Positions 8,587-16,463 of a stretch of 64,000 nucleotides of DNA are shown here, one piece after another; position 1 is the first letter of the stretch; the number at the start of each line of letters is the position of its first letter. Both the position numbers and the translations under genes were made by a program. The notes beneath the pieces were generated by a model that was not told the DNA's origin, did no database searches, and saw only the letters and a list, made by a program, of their open reading frames with translations. Source of the stretch: Actinoplanes ianthinogenes (lineage in GTDB: Bacteria; Actinomycetota; Actinomycetes; Mycobacteriales; Micromonosporaceae); contig NZ_AP023356.1 of the NCBI RefSeq assembly GCF_018324205.1, positions 4,605,501 through 4,669,500 of the forward strand, written 5' to 3'.

Positions 8587-9174
8587 GTGTTCCCCCACAC
8601 ACGCCATATCCCCCTGGTCGTGGGTGCCTTGGCACTGACGGCCGCCTGCGGCGCGCCGCCGGAGCCGCTGCCCACGAGCCCGCCGCTGTCGCCGGTCAGC
8701 GTGCAGCCCTCGGCGTCCCTGCCTGCGCCCACCTTCATGCCGCTGACGCCGACCTACAACACCCCCACCTATACCGTCCCGACCTACGCCGTTCCGACCT
8801 ACGCCGTCCCGACGGTCACGCCCACCACCACGGGTACCCCTGGTCTGACCAACTCACCGACGCCCACCCCGTCGCACGCCGCGAAGTGCTCCGGCCAGCC
8901 GACCAAGGCGGAGATCCTGGCGCTGATCAAGGGCCAGCCGGGTATCCCGAAGGCGACCCTGAAGGTGCAGGACGGCCCGTTCTGCGCCGGTACATGGTCC
9001 TCCACCACGGTGGGGATCGCGGGCGTTGACGCCGACGAGGTCGAACCGCTGATGGTGGTAGCCACTGGCAAAGGCAGCACACTCACCCTGGTCGCGGCCG
9101 GTACCGACGTCTGCAACGCCCAGGTCCAGACCACCGCCCCGCCCGGAATCCGAGTGCTGGTCTGCGGTTTCTGA
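8587..9174 (+). CDS. lipoprotein with Thr/Pro/Tyr-rich spacer
   Basis: A 195-residue lipoprotein. The signal peptide ends in the lipobox LTAAC with the modified Cys at residue 21. A Pro/Thr/Tyr-rich spacer follows, including repeats of the type TPTYTVPTYAVPTYAVPT (residues about 55-80). A globular domain starts at AAKCSGQPTKAEILALIKGQ, has further cysteines (PFCAGTW, DVCNAQ, VLVCGF) and ends at a phenylalanine. The protein should sit on the outer face of the membrane with its domain held away by the spacer. The function is unknown. A hairpin terminator follows. Confidence 0.85.
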   Translation: MFPHTRHIPLVVGALALTAACGAPPEPLPTSPPLSPVSVQPSASLPAPTFMPLTPTYNTPTYTVPTYAVPTYAVPTVTPTTTGTPGLTNSPTPTPSHAAKCSGQPTKAEILALIKGQPGIPKATLKVQDGPFCAGTWSSTTVGIAGVDADEVEPLMVVATGKGSTLTLVAAGTDVCNAQVQTTAPPGIRVLVCGF

Positions 9175-9180
9175 CCGCCC

Positions 9181-9214
9181 CCACCCGGCGAGCGCGGGCA
9201 GGATTGCCGGGTGG
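9181..9214 (+). terminator. hairpin terminator after the lipoprotein gene
   Basis: Perfect arms CCACCCGGC (9181-9189) and GCCGGGTGG (9206-9214), 7 bp after the lipoprotein stop. No T-tract follows, as is common in high-GC actinobacteria. Confidence 0.6.
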
Positions 9215-9278
9215 CCAAGGGGCGGGACGGGACGGTCTGGGGTGAGGGGGTGGACTTCGGGGGTCATAGACTGGCGGA

Positions 9279-10226
9279 ATGCCCGGAACGCCGCCCACGC
9301 GATTCACCTACCTCGGCCCGGAGGGCACCTTCACCGAGGCGGCCCTGCGGACCATTCCGGCTGCTGAGCATGGACTGCGGATGCCGGCTCGGAGTGTGCC
9401 TGAGGCTCTCGAGGCGGTCCGGGCCGGTGAGGCCGACGCGGCTCTGGTGCCGTTGGAGAATTCGGTGGGCGGGGCCGTTCCGGTCACGCTGGACGAGCTG
9501 GTCACCGGGAGCCCGCTGACGATCGCGCGGGAGGTGCTGCTGCCGGTCGAGTTCGTGCTCGCGGCGGACTCGCTGAAACCGCTCGCCGGGCTGCGCACGA
9601 TCGCGGCGCATCCGCAGGCTTCCGCGCAGTGCCGGCACTGGCTTGAGGCGAACGTGCCGGATGCCGTGGTGGTCGACGTGCTGTCCAACGCCGCCGCGGC
9701 GCTGCACGCGGCCGCCGGGGAGTACGACGCGGCTCTCTGCGCCCCGATCGGCGTCCCACGCAACAAGCTCACCGTGCTGGCCGAGAAGGTTGCCGACCGA
9801 GCCGAGGCGGTCACCAGGTTCGCCCTGCTGACCCGGCCCGCGACGCCTCCGCCGCCGACCGGGGACGACGTCACCTCGCTGGCCGTGTCGATCCGCCACG
9901 ACCAGGTGGGGGCGCTGCTCGCGGTGCTCACCGAGCTGGCGGTCCGCGGCGTCAACCTGTCCCGCATCGAGTCGCGCCCCACCGGCGAGCAGCTCGGGAC
10001 GTATTTCTTCTTCCTCGACTGCACCGGCCACGTGGCCGAGGCCCGGGTCGGCGAGGCGCTCCAGGGCCTGCGCCGCATCTGCGCCGAGGTCCGCTTCCTG
10101 GGCAGCTACGCCCGCCACCGCCTGCACCCCGAGCCCCCGGTCCAGGCCCCCGCCAGTCTCTCCGACGCCGACTTCGCCGACTCCTCCGCCTGGCTCCACC
10201 GCCTCCGCTCCGGCGAGGTCCTGTAA
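9279..10226 (+). CDS. pheA: prephenate dehydratase
   Basis: A 315-residue monofunctional prephenate dehydratase: TYLGPEGTFTEAAL at the N-terminus, LVPLENSVGGAVPVTLDEL, the catalytic motif TRFALLTRP near residue 182, and a C-terminal regulatory ACT domain with NLSRIESRPTGEQLGTYFFF (ESRP phenylalanine-binding motif). It converts prephenate to phenylpyruvate in phenylalanine synthesis and is probably feedback-inhibited by Phe through the ACT domain. No chorismate mutase domain is fused. The gene stands alone between a terminator and a repeat array. Confidence 0.96.
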   Translation: MPGTPPTRFTYLGPEGTFTEAALRTIPAAEHGLRMPARSVPEALEAVRAGEADAALVPLENSVGGAVPVTLDELVTGSPLTIAREVLLPVEFVLAADSLKPLAGLRTIAAHPQASAQCRHWLEANVPDAVVVDVLSNAAAALHAAAGEYDAALCAPIGVPRNKLTVLAEKVADRAEAVTRFALLTRPATPPPPTGDDVTSLAVSIRHDQVGALLAVLTELAVRGVNLSRIESRPTGEQLGTYFFFLDCTGHVAEARVGEALQGLRRICAEVRFLGSYARHRLHPEPPVQAPASLSDADFADSSAWLHRLRSGEVL

Positions 10227-10294
10227 CCCCGGTTCACGGCTCGCACCGAGGGCCCACCCAGCCGGGCAAGGTCCCGCAGTCCCGCCGAAACCCA

Positions 10295-10742
10295 GGCTGG
10301 CCCTGACGGCCCTATCCAGGACCGGAATAGGGCGCTGAGCACCAGCCCGACACCCTCCGGCTGGCCCTGACCGCCCTACCCAGAACCGGAATAGGGCGCT
10401 GAGCACCAGCCCGACACCGACCGGCTGGCCCTGACGGCCCTACCCGGCACCGGGATAGGGCGGTGGGGACCAGCCCGAGACCCTCCGGCTGGCCCTGACG
10501 GCCCTATCCACGACCGGGATAGGGCGCTGAGAACCAGCCCGACACCCTCCGGCTGGCCCTGACGGCCCTATCCACGACCGAGATAGGGCGCTGAGAACCA
10601 GCCCGACACCGACCGGCTGGCCCTGACGGCCCTACCCAGGACCGGAATAGGGCGCTGGGGACCAGCCCGAGACCCTCCGGCTGGCGCTGACGGCCCTATC
10701 CGGGACCGGGATAGGGCGCTGAGAACCAGCTCGGGGTTTGAT
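10295..10742. repeat. tandem array of seven 64-bp hairpin units
   Basis: Seven units start at 10295, 10359, 10423, 10487, 10551, 10615 and 10679, each exactly 64 bp later. A unit reads GGCTGGCCCTGACGG, then CCCTATCC, a short spacer, GGRATAGGGC and GAGCACCAGCC with a variable linker. Outer arms GGCTGG/CCAGCC and inner arms GCCCTATCC/GGATAGGGC can nest into one hairpin per unit. Variants occur in loop and linker. The array fills the gap between the convergent pheA and metallopeptidase genes and has no reading frame of its own. Confidence 0.95.
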
Positions 10743-10758
10743 CTCCGGAACCAACGGC

Positions 10759-10886
10759 GGGCAGTGAAGGGTGGGCTGATCGTCATGGACGCGTCAGCGG
10801 CCAGATCAGCCCGCCCGGCCCGCGCGGGAGCATGCGGTCCGTACCCCAGCGGACCTGCGTCCATGAAGATCTTGAAGTTGATCTTC
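10759..10886 (+). repeat. dispersed hairpin element, copy B
   Basis: This is the second copy of the element at 4602-4730, here in the opposite orientation. The stem is GGGTGGGCTGATC (10769-10781) with GATCAGCCCGCCC (10804-10816), 13 bp with one G.T pair. Compared with copy A, four positions of the stem differ on both arms in a compensatory way, while the loop region and the core GGCCCGCGCGGGAGCATGCG are nearly identical. It abuts the 3' end of the metallopeptidase gene. Confidence 0.8.
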
Positions 10887-10900
10887 GAAGGGGTTGCCGG

Positions 10901-11263
10901 CTATCCCCAGCCCAGCTCGTGGAGGCGATCGTCGTCGATGCCGAAGTGGTGGGCGATCTCGTGGACCACGGTGATCGCCACCTCCTCGACCACGTCGTCC
11001 TCCGAGTCGCAGACGCGCAGCGTGGGCAGGCGGTAGACGGTGATCCGGTCGGGCAGGGCGCCGGCATAATCCCAGCCGCGGTCGGTGAGCGCGGTGCCCT
11101 CGTAGAGGCCCAGCAGGTCGTCGCTGCCGTCCGGTGGGGCGTCCTCGACCAGGAACACCACGTTGTTCATCAAGGAGAGCAGCTCAACGGGCACCTCGTC
11201 GAGGGCCTCACCGACCAGCTCCTCGAAGCGTTCCCGACTCATGTCGACCGGCACGAGGAACAT
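10901..11263 (-). CDS. minimal zincin-type metallopeptidase family protein
   Basis: A 120-residue protein of the short metallopeptidase family common in actinobacteria. Near the C-terminus it has HEIAHHFGIDDDRLHELG, an HExxHxxG..D zinc motif, preceded by ITVVHE. The N-terminal part (RERFEELVGEALDEVPVELL) is helical. Proteolytic activity has rarely been shown for this family, so it may be regulatory. ATG 11263 is used; an internal ATG at 11242 would remove seven residues and cannot be excluded. The 3' end abuts the dispersed hairpin element. Confidence 0.85.
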   Translation of the reverse strand: MFLVPVDMSRERFEELVGEALDEVPVELLSLMNNVVFLVEDAPPDGSDDLLGLYEGTALTDRGWDYAGALPDRITVYRLPTLRVCDSEDDVVEEVAITVVHEIAHHFGIDDDRLHELGWG

Positions 11264-11317
11264 TGTGCCCCGATGTCGCCGGCGCGGCTTTCACCCGGCC
11301 GCGCCGGCGGCCGGCAG

Positions 11318-11746
11318 TCAGACCAGTTTCGCGGAGAGGCTGATCGCCGCACCCGGGCTGAGCAGGCGGGAGATCGGGCAGTTCTCCTTCGCCCCCTCAG
11401 CGATCTTCTGGAACGTGGCGTCGTCGATGCCGGGCACGTCGCCGACGGTCTCCAGGTCGATCCGGGAGACGCCGAAGCCGGCATCGGTCTTGTCGAGGTG
11501 CACCTTGGCGACGGTCTCCACCGAGGTGGGCGTGAAGCCCGCGTCGGCGAGGCCCTTGGAGAACGCCATCGAGAAGCAGCCGGAGTGGGCCGCCGCGATG
11601 AGCTCCTCGGGGTTGGTCCCCTCGCCCTCCTCGAAGCGCGACTTGAAGGAGTAGTTCCCCTGGAGACCGCCCTTGCCAGTCTTTACCGTGCCGGAACCCT
11701 CGGTGAGGTTCCCTTCCCAGCGGGCCGAAGCAGAACGAATAGGCAT
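11318..11746 (-). CDS. OsmC family peroxiredoxin
   Basis: A 142-residue OsmC-type protein. It starts MPIRSASARWEGNLTEGSG, the normal OsmC opening, so ATG 11746 is preferred over upstream alternatives. The two reactive cysteines are in HSGCFSMAFS and ENCPISRLLS, spaced as in OsmC/Ohr thiol peroxidases that reduce organic hydroperoxides. The segment EGEGTNPEELIAAAHSGC is diagnostic for OsmC rather than Ohr. It is cytoplasmic. It diverges from the membrane-protein gene at 11804; the 57 bp between them hold both promoters. Confidence 0.93.
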   Translation of the reverse strand: MPIRSASARWEGNLTEGSGTVKTGKGGLQGNYSFKSRFEEGEGTNPEELIAAAHSGCFSMAFSKGLADAGFTPTSVETVAKVHLDKTDAGFGVSRIDLETVGDVPGIDDATFQKIAEGAKENCPISRLLSPGAAISLSAKLV

Positions 11747-11803
11747 GGACAGAACGCTAGCCCATCCGCGGGCCGCTGGTCGGCTGACGACGCAGGGCCC
11801 ATC

Positions 11804-12508
11804 ATGGATCACATGTCGGAGACAGTGGTCGAATTCGGTCCTGCGGAACCAGCGTCCGGTTCACGCGCCGGGCGAGTCGGCGGGTTCCTGCGCGGGCTCG
11901 GGGCCGACGCGCGGCTCGCCCCGCTGGTCGCGGGGCTGGGCGCGGTCGCCGGGTTCGCCTCGCTGATCTCCGAGTGGCAGGTGACCACGGTGCAGGGGCT
12001 GGAGTTCAGCTCCACCGAGGTGGGCGCGACCAAGATGCTGCCCGCCGACCTGATCGACCTGGGTGGGATCGGCGCGGCCTACGTCGGCGGGCTCTTCCTC
12101 CTGGTGATCACGGTGGTGCTGGCGCTGTTCGGGCCGGAGGGCGGCCGCCGGTACGCCCGGCTGGCCGGCCTGGCCGCCGGTGGGATGCTGCTCGCCCTGC
12201 TGCTGGCGATGCTCCAGTTGATGAACGACGCGACCCGGGTGATCGCCCGGTTCTACACGATCGACCTGACCTCGGAGAACCTGAAGCTGGCCTACGGCCG
12301 CGGCCTGTGGTGCGCGCTGGCCGGGGTGGCCGCGGGACTGATCGCCCTGTGGCTGTCCGGGCGCGCGACCCGGCGGCCCGCCGCGCCGCGCTGGGCACCG
12401 GAGGACGCGGACGACGACGAACCGGACAACTCGCTGGAACTGAGCATCATGCCGACGGCGCCGTTCGCCTACCACCCGACCGACCGGGACATGCCCCACC
12501 AGCAATAA
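11804..12508 (+). CDS. four-helix membrane protein of unknown function
   Basis: A 234-residue integral membrane protein with about four hydrophobic segments: LAPLVAGLGAVAGFASLI, YVGGLFLLVITVVLALFG, LAAGGMLLALLLAMLQLM and LWCALAGVAAGLIALWLSG. The loop between the first two (EWQVTTVQGLEFSSTEVG) is probably extracytoplasmic. The tail is acidic (EDADDDEPDNSLELS). Two ATGs, 11804 and 11813, are possible starts; a short AGG precedes the first. serS begins 33 bp downstream and may be co-transcribed. No family is recognised. Confidence 0.78.
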   Translation: MDHMSETVVEFGPAEPASGSRAGRVGGFLRGLGADARLAPLVAGLGAVAGFASLISEWQVTTVQGLEFSSTEVGATKMLPADLIDLGGIGAAYVGGLFLLVITVVLALFGPEGGRRYARLAGLAAGGMLLALLLAMLQLMNDATRVIARFYTIDLTSENLKLAYGRGLWCALAGVAAGLIALWLSGRATRRPAAPRWAPEDADDDEPDNSLELSIMPTAPFAYHPTDRDMPHQQ

Positions 12509-12541
12509 ATGGGGCGCGGCGGACCGGTACGCTCGACAACT

Positions 12542-13804
12542 GTGATTGACCTCCGTCTGCTACGTGAAGACCCGGAACTGATCCGTGCCAGCCAGCGGCT
12601 GCGCGGGGAGTCCACCGAGCTGGTCGACGACCTGCTGCGCGCCGACGAGGAGCGCCGGGCGTCCACCCAGCGGTTCGAGACGGTCCGGGCCGAGCAGAAC
12701 TCCATCGGCAAGCAGGTGGCGAGAGCGTCCGGCGACGAGCGGGCCGCTCTGCTGGCGCGCACCAAGGAGCTGGCCGCCGAGGTCAAGGCCGCCCAGGCCG
12801 CGGTGACCGAGGCCGAGCAGGCGCTCAAGCGCGCCCACCTGGCCGTGCCGAATGTGGTGCAGGACGGCGCGCCGGCCGGCGGCGAGGACGACTTCGTGGT
12901 GCTCCGCGAGGTCGGCACGAAACCGGAGATCGCCAAGCCGCTCGATCACCTGGAGATCGGCGAGGCGCTGCGCGCGATCGACACCGAGCGGGGCGCCAAG
13001 GTGTCCGGCTCGCGGTTCTACTTCCTCACCGGGGTGGGCGCGCTGCTCCAGCTCGGCATGCTCCAGCTGGCCATCCAGCAGGCGGTCGAGCACGGGTTCA
13101 CCCCGTCGATCACGCCGACCCTGGTCCGGCCGGAGTCGATGGAGGGCACCGGCTTCCTCGGCGCGCACGCCAGCGAGATCTACCGGCTCGAGGCCGACGA
13201 CCTCTACCTGGTCGGCACCTCGGAGGTGGCGCTCGCGGCCTACCACTCGAACGAGATCATCGACCTGAGCAACGGTCCGTCGCGGTTCGCCGGCTGGTCG
13301 ACGTGCTACCGGCGGGAGGCCGGCTCGCACGGCAAGGACGTGCGCGGCATCCTGCGGGTCCACCAGTTCGACAAGGTGGAGATGTTCTCCTTCTGCCGTC
13401 CCGAGGACGCGGTCGCCGAGCACCAGCGGCTGCTCGCGATGGAGGAGGAGATGCTGGCCAAGGTCGAGATCCCGTACCGGGTGATCGACGTGGCCGCCGG
13501 CGACCTGGGCACCAGCGCCGCCCGCAAGTTCGACTGCGAGGCGTGGGTGCCGTCGCAGGGGCGGTACCGCGAGGTCACCTCGACGTCGAACTGCACCACG
13601 TTCCAGGCCCGCCGGCTCAACATCCGGTACCGGGACGAGAACGGCAAGACGCAGACCGCGGCCACGCTGAACGGCACGCTCGCCACCACCCGCTGGCTGA
13701 TCCCGATCCTGGAGAACCACCAGCAGCCGGACGGATCGGTGCGGGTGCCCAAGGCGCTCCAGCCGTTCCTCGGCGGCCGGGACGTGCTCGAACCCGTTAA
13801 GTGA
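12542..13804 (+). CDS. serS: seryl-tRNA synthetase
   Basis: A 420-residue class II aminoacyl-tRNA synthetase. GTG 12542 gives the standard start MIDLRLLREDPELIRASQ. Residues 25-110 form the coiled-coil arm that grips the long variable arm of tRNA-Ser. Motif 2 is FAGWSTCYRREAGSHGKDVRGILRVHQFDKVE, motif 3 is NGTLATTRWLIPILENHQ, and TSTSNCTTFQARRLNIRY is the serine-site signature. It charges tRNA-Ser and tRNA-Sec with serine. A clear hairpin terminator follows the stop. No T-box leader is visible. Confidence 0.98.
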   Translation: MIDLRLLREDPELIRASQRLRGESTELVDDLLRADEERRASTQRFETVRAEQNSIGKQVARASGDERAALLARTKELAAEVKAAQAAVTEAEQALKRAHLAVPNVVQDGAPAGGEDDFVVLREVGTKPEIAKPLDHLEIGEALRAIDTERGAKVSGSRFYFLTGVGALLQLGMLQLAIQQAVEHGFTPSITPTLVRPESMEGTGFLGAHASEIYRLEADDLYLVGTSEVALAAYHSNEIIDLSNGPSRFAGWSTCYRREAGSHGKDVRGILRVHQFDKVEMFSFCRPEDAVAEHQRLLAMEEEMLAKVEIPYRVIDVAAGDLGTSAARKFDCEAWVPSQGRYREVTSTSNCTTFQARRLNIRYRDENGKTQTAATLNGTLATTRWLIPILENHQQPDGSVRVPKALQPFLGGRDVLEPVK

Positions 13805-13811
13805 GGCGTCA

Positions 13812-13853
13812 CCGATCGGCTACCAGTTGTCATGGTCGCTGGTAGCCGATCGG
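13812..13853 (+). terminator. hairpin terminator after serS
   Basis: Perfect 14-bp arms CCGATCGGCTACCA (13812-13825) and TGGTAGCCGATCGG (13840-13853) around a 14-nt loop, 7 bp after the serS stop. Confidence 0.85.
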
Positions 13854-13908
13854 GTGTACCGTTCTCCTTCCGCCCTCCGCGGGGGTTTGTGAACCCTCGG
13901 AGGTACCC

Positions 13909-14721
13909 ATGCTCAAGCCCGGGCTTCCCAAGCTGATCGCCACGGATCTCGACGGCACGCTGGTGCGCAGTGACGACACCGTGTCCGAGTACACGCATGA
14001 GGTCCTGGAGCGGGTCCGGGCAGCCGGCATCCGGATCGTCGCCGCCACCGGCCGCGGCCCCCGGCTCACCTCCTTGACGCGCAACGACATCCGGGTCGCC
14101 GACTATCTGGTGCTCGCCCAGGGCGGTTGGGTGCTGGACCAGGCCGAGGCGCGTTACCTGCGGCAGGCCCGGCTGCCCGGCTGGGCCCTGGCCGACGTGC
14201 TCGCCCGGCTGGAGTCGGTGGCCGGCCCGCTCTCGGTGATGTTCGAGGCGCTGGAGCACGACGACTCGCCGCTCTGGGGTGACTACGACCCCACCTGGCG
14301 TTACCCGGTGACGGTGGAGGCGCGCACCCGAACCGAGTGCCTGAGCGGGGACGTGATCAAGGCGTTCGCGCGATCGTTCCAGCACGACGTGGACGAGCTG
14401 CTGGACTACGCGCGCCGGGTGGTCCCGGCCGACATGGCCACGGTCACCCAGGCCGGGCTCAACTACGTGGAGATCTGCCCGGCCCAGGTGGACAAGGGGA
14501 CCGGGCTCGCGGTGGTCGCCGACGCGGTCGGTGTCGACCCGGAGGACGTGCTGGTCTTCGGCGACATGCCCAACGACCTGCCGATGTTCGGCTGGGCCGG
14601 GTGGGGCCGGGTGGCGGTGGCGAACGCGCATCCGGAGCTGAAGGCGGCCGCCGACGAGGTGACGCTGACCAATGATCAGGACGGCGTGGCGGTCTTTCTG
14701 GACCGGCTATTGTCGAGGTGA
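13909..14721 (+). CDS. HAD-superfamily (Cof-type) phosphatase, first of a tandem pair
   Basis: A 270-residue Cof-like HAD hydrolase. Motif I is LIATDLDGTLVRSDD (nucleophile Asp and DxD), motif II is RIVAATGRGPR, and motifs III/IV are DKGTGLAVVADAVGVDPEDVLVFGDMPNDLPMF. Enzymes of this type dephosphorylate sugar phosphates, nucleotides or cofactors; the substrate cannot be told. A GGAGG lies 6 bp before ATG 13909. The stop overlaps the next gene (TGATG). The next gene is a clear paralogue, sharing the FGDMPND and DGVAV segments. Confidence 0.9.
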   Translation: MLKPGLPKLIATDLDGTLVRSDDTVSEYTHEVLERVRAAGIRIVAATGRGPRLTSLTRNDIRVADYLVLAQGGWVLDQAEARYLRQARLPGWALADVLARLESVAGPLSVMFEALEHDDSPLWGDYDPTWRYPVTVEARTRTECLSGDVIKAFARSFQHDVDELLDYARRVVPADMATVTQAGLNYVEICPAQVDKGTGLAVVADAVGVDPEDVLVFGDMPNDLPMFGWAGWGRVAVANAHPELKAAADEVTLTNDQDGVAVFLDRLLSR

Positions 14722-15548
14722 TGGCAGAGCTCCCGCACGGCGGAAAACCCGAGCACAATCGACGATTCCGGCTCGTAGCAACAGATATCGACGGCACTCT
14801 GATCAACAGCGAGCGGCTCCTGAGCCGGCGGACCATCGACACGCTCGCCGCGGTGCCGGTTCCCGTCGTCCTGGTCACCGGTCGCCCGCTGCGCTGGCTG
14901 GAGCAGCTTTACGACCAGCTGCCGGCCCCGCTGCCGGCGGTCTGCCTGAACGGCGCGGTGATCTACGACCCGCACACCGACGAGGTGCTGCGCACCGAGC
15001 CACTCTCCAGCGAGCTGCTGATCGACGTGGTCGCCCGGCTGCGCGACGCGGTGCCGGACATCTCGCTCGCGGTCGAGATCGACGACGGCCGCGCGTTCCG
15101 GCACGAGGCGAGCTGGCCGCGCCTGTGGGTCGACCACCGGGTCCAGGTGATCTCCTCGCCGGCGGAGCTGACCTCGGTCCCGGCGGTGAAACTGCTGGTC
15201 CGCTCGGCGACCGCGGATCCGGACGACTTCCTGGAGCTGGTCAGCAAGGCGCTCGGCGGGGTGGCCGAGGCGACCCGCTCGTCGTCGTCGGCGCTGGTCG
15301 AGATCTCCGCGGCCGGGGTGACCAAGGCGGCCGGGCTGGCCTGGCTCTGCGAGCGGGACGGGATCGCCGCGTCCGAGGTGATCGCTTTCGGCGACATGCC
15401 CAACGACATCCCGATGCTGACCTGGGCCGGGCACGCGGTCGCGATGGGCAACGCGCACGAGGCGGTCCGCGCGGTCGCGGACGCGACCACGGCCAGCAAC
15501 GAGGACGACGGGGTCGCGGTTTACCTGCGGAAAGCCTTCAACCTTTAA
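14721..15548 (+). CDS. HAD-superfamily (Cof-type) phosphatase, second of a tandem pair
   Basis: A 275-residue paralogue of the preceding gene: motif I LVATDIDGTLINSER, motif II VVLVTGRPLRWLEQ, lysine in TKAAGLAWLCERDGIAASE, and motif IV IAFGDMPNDIPML. The N-terminus has a short extra extension (AELPHGGKPEHNRRF). ATG 14721 overlaps the upstream stop by one base; GTG 14718 is an alternative with a 4-bp overlap. The pair must be co-translated. Sequence divergence between the two suggests different substrates. A long inverted repeat follows. Confidence 0.9.
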   Translation: MAELPHGGKPEHNRRFRLVATDIDGTLINSERLLSRRTIDTLAAVPVPVVLVTGRPLRWLEQLYDQLPAPLPAVCLNGAVIYDPHTDEVLRTEPLSSELLIDVVARLRDAVPDISLAVEIDDGRAFRHEASWPRLWVDHRVQVISSPAELTSVPAVKLLVRSATADPDDFLELVSKALGGVAEATRSSSSALVEISAAGVTKAAGLAWLCERDGIAASEVIAFGDMPNDIPMLTWAGHAVAMGNAHEAVRAVADATTASNEDDGVAVYLRKAFNL

Positions 15549-15719
15549 ACCCGATTTCCGGTACGCCGCGAGGCCGCCCGCCACCCCGGACCGCGGCGCG
15601 AGGCCGGGTCCGGGAGGGTCGAGAGGGGACCTCAGGGGGCACCGCGGTCCGGCGCCGGGACCGCCTCGCGGGCGGTCACGGACGGGACGGTGCTCACGGC
15701 GTACCCAAAACTGGTTTTG
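15542..15719. terminator. large bidirectional inverted-repeat terminator between convergent genes
   Basis: The gap between the HAD gene (+) and bpa (-) is a nested inverted repeat. Outer arms GGTACGCCG (about 15560-15568) and CGGCGTACC (15697-15705); inner arms CCGGACCGCGG (15586-15596) and CCGCGGTCCGG (15642-15652). Short A/T tracts flank both outer arms, so each strand reads stem then T-rich tail. The outer arms are also two copies of the dispersed GGCGTACC motif. Confidence 0.7.
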
Positions 15720-15721
15720 AT

Positions 15722-16267
15722 CTAGAGGTACTGGCCGGTGGGGCGGTCCGGCTTGCCGGGGATGCCGGTGCCCATCGGGAGCGCCGGGCGGGGGCCGCCG
15801 CCGCGCATCTGCTCCAACTGGAGGCGGGCGGCCATCTGCTGGGCGACCAGCGCGGCCTGGATGCCGTGGAAGAGACCCTCCAGCCAGCCGACCAGCTGGG
15901 CCTGGGCGATCCGCAGCTCGGCCTCGCTGGGCGGCGTCTCACCCTCGAACGGCAGGGACAGGCGCTCCAGCTCCTCGCGCAGCTCGGGGGCCAGCCCGTC
16001 CTCCAGCTCCTTGATCGAGCGCTGGTGGATCTCCCGCAGCCGGCCCCGGCTGGCCTCGTCGAGCGGAGCGGCCCGCACCTCCTCCAGCAGCTGCTTGATC
16101 ATGCTGCCGATGCGCATGACCTTTGCCGGCTGCTCGATGAGGTTGCCCGGCTCCTCCGGGCTCATCGTGCCGTCCTCCTCGATGGTGCCCATCGGGCGGC
16201 CATCCGGACCCATGACGATGACGGAGCCGTCTTCCTTGTGCTCAGTGGTGCGGGAGTCGTCGGTCAT
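15722..16267 (-). CDS. bpa: bacterial proteasome activator (Bpa/PafE)
   Basis: A 181-residue protein of the DUF2587/Bpa family. The N-terminus is acidic and flexible (VIVMGPDGRPMGTIEEDG); residues 40-150 form the helical bundle that oligomerises into a ring, including LIEQPAKVMRIGSMIKQLLE and AQLVGWLEGLFHGIQAALVAQQ. It ends in RPTGQYL, the G-Q-Y-L motif by which mycobacterial Bpa docks onto the 20S proteasome and opens its gate without ATP. This implies a proteasome elsewhere in the genome. It is flanked by inverted repeats and is probably monocistronic. Confidence 0.95.
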   Translation of the reverse strand: MTDDSRTTEHKEDGSVIVMGPDGRPMGTIEEDGTMSPEEPGNLIEQPAKVMRIGSMIKQLLEEVRAAPLDEASRGRLREIHQRSIKELEDGLAPELREELERLSLPFEGETPPSEAELRIAQAQLVGWLEGLFHGIQAALVAQQMAARLQLEQMRGGGPRPALPMGTGIPGKPDRPTGQYL

Positions 16268-16331
16268 GGCTCCTATCTTCGCACTGTGTTAACCGGCGGC
16301 TGTGCTGACCGGCGTCGCCTCCGGCTCGCAG

Positions 16332-16425
16332 GCATTGCGCCCCTTGGGGTCGATGTCGAGGGCGCCGAAAACGACCACGCTTCGCTAGTCGTTTTCGGTG
16401 CCCTCGACATCGACGGGCGCAATGC
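16332..16425. repeat. long imperfect inverted repeat, about 38-bp arms
   Basis: Left arm 16332-16375 and right arm 16388-16425 are complementary over 38 positions except one G/A mismatch; the left arm carries a 6-bp insertion. The loop is 12 nt and includes GCTTCGC. The arms start and end with GCATTGCGCCC and GGGCGCAATGC. It lies in the 196 bp between the ddaH 3' end and the bpa start, both on the minus strand, so it could end ddaH transcription. Its size is also compatible with a small non-autonomous mobile element. Confidence 0.85.
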
Positions 16426-16463
16426 GTGCTGGTGAGGTCAGCCCATCCGTGGCGCGGTGGGCG

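Noticed and set aside
10295..10742. CRISPR array
   Set aside because: The whole 64-bp unit repeats; there are no unique spacers between short identical repeats, and no cas genes.
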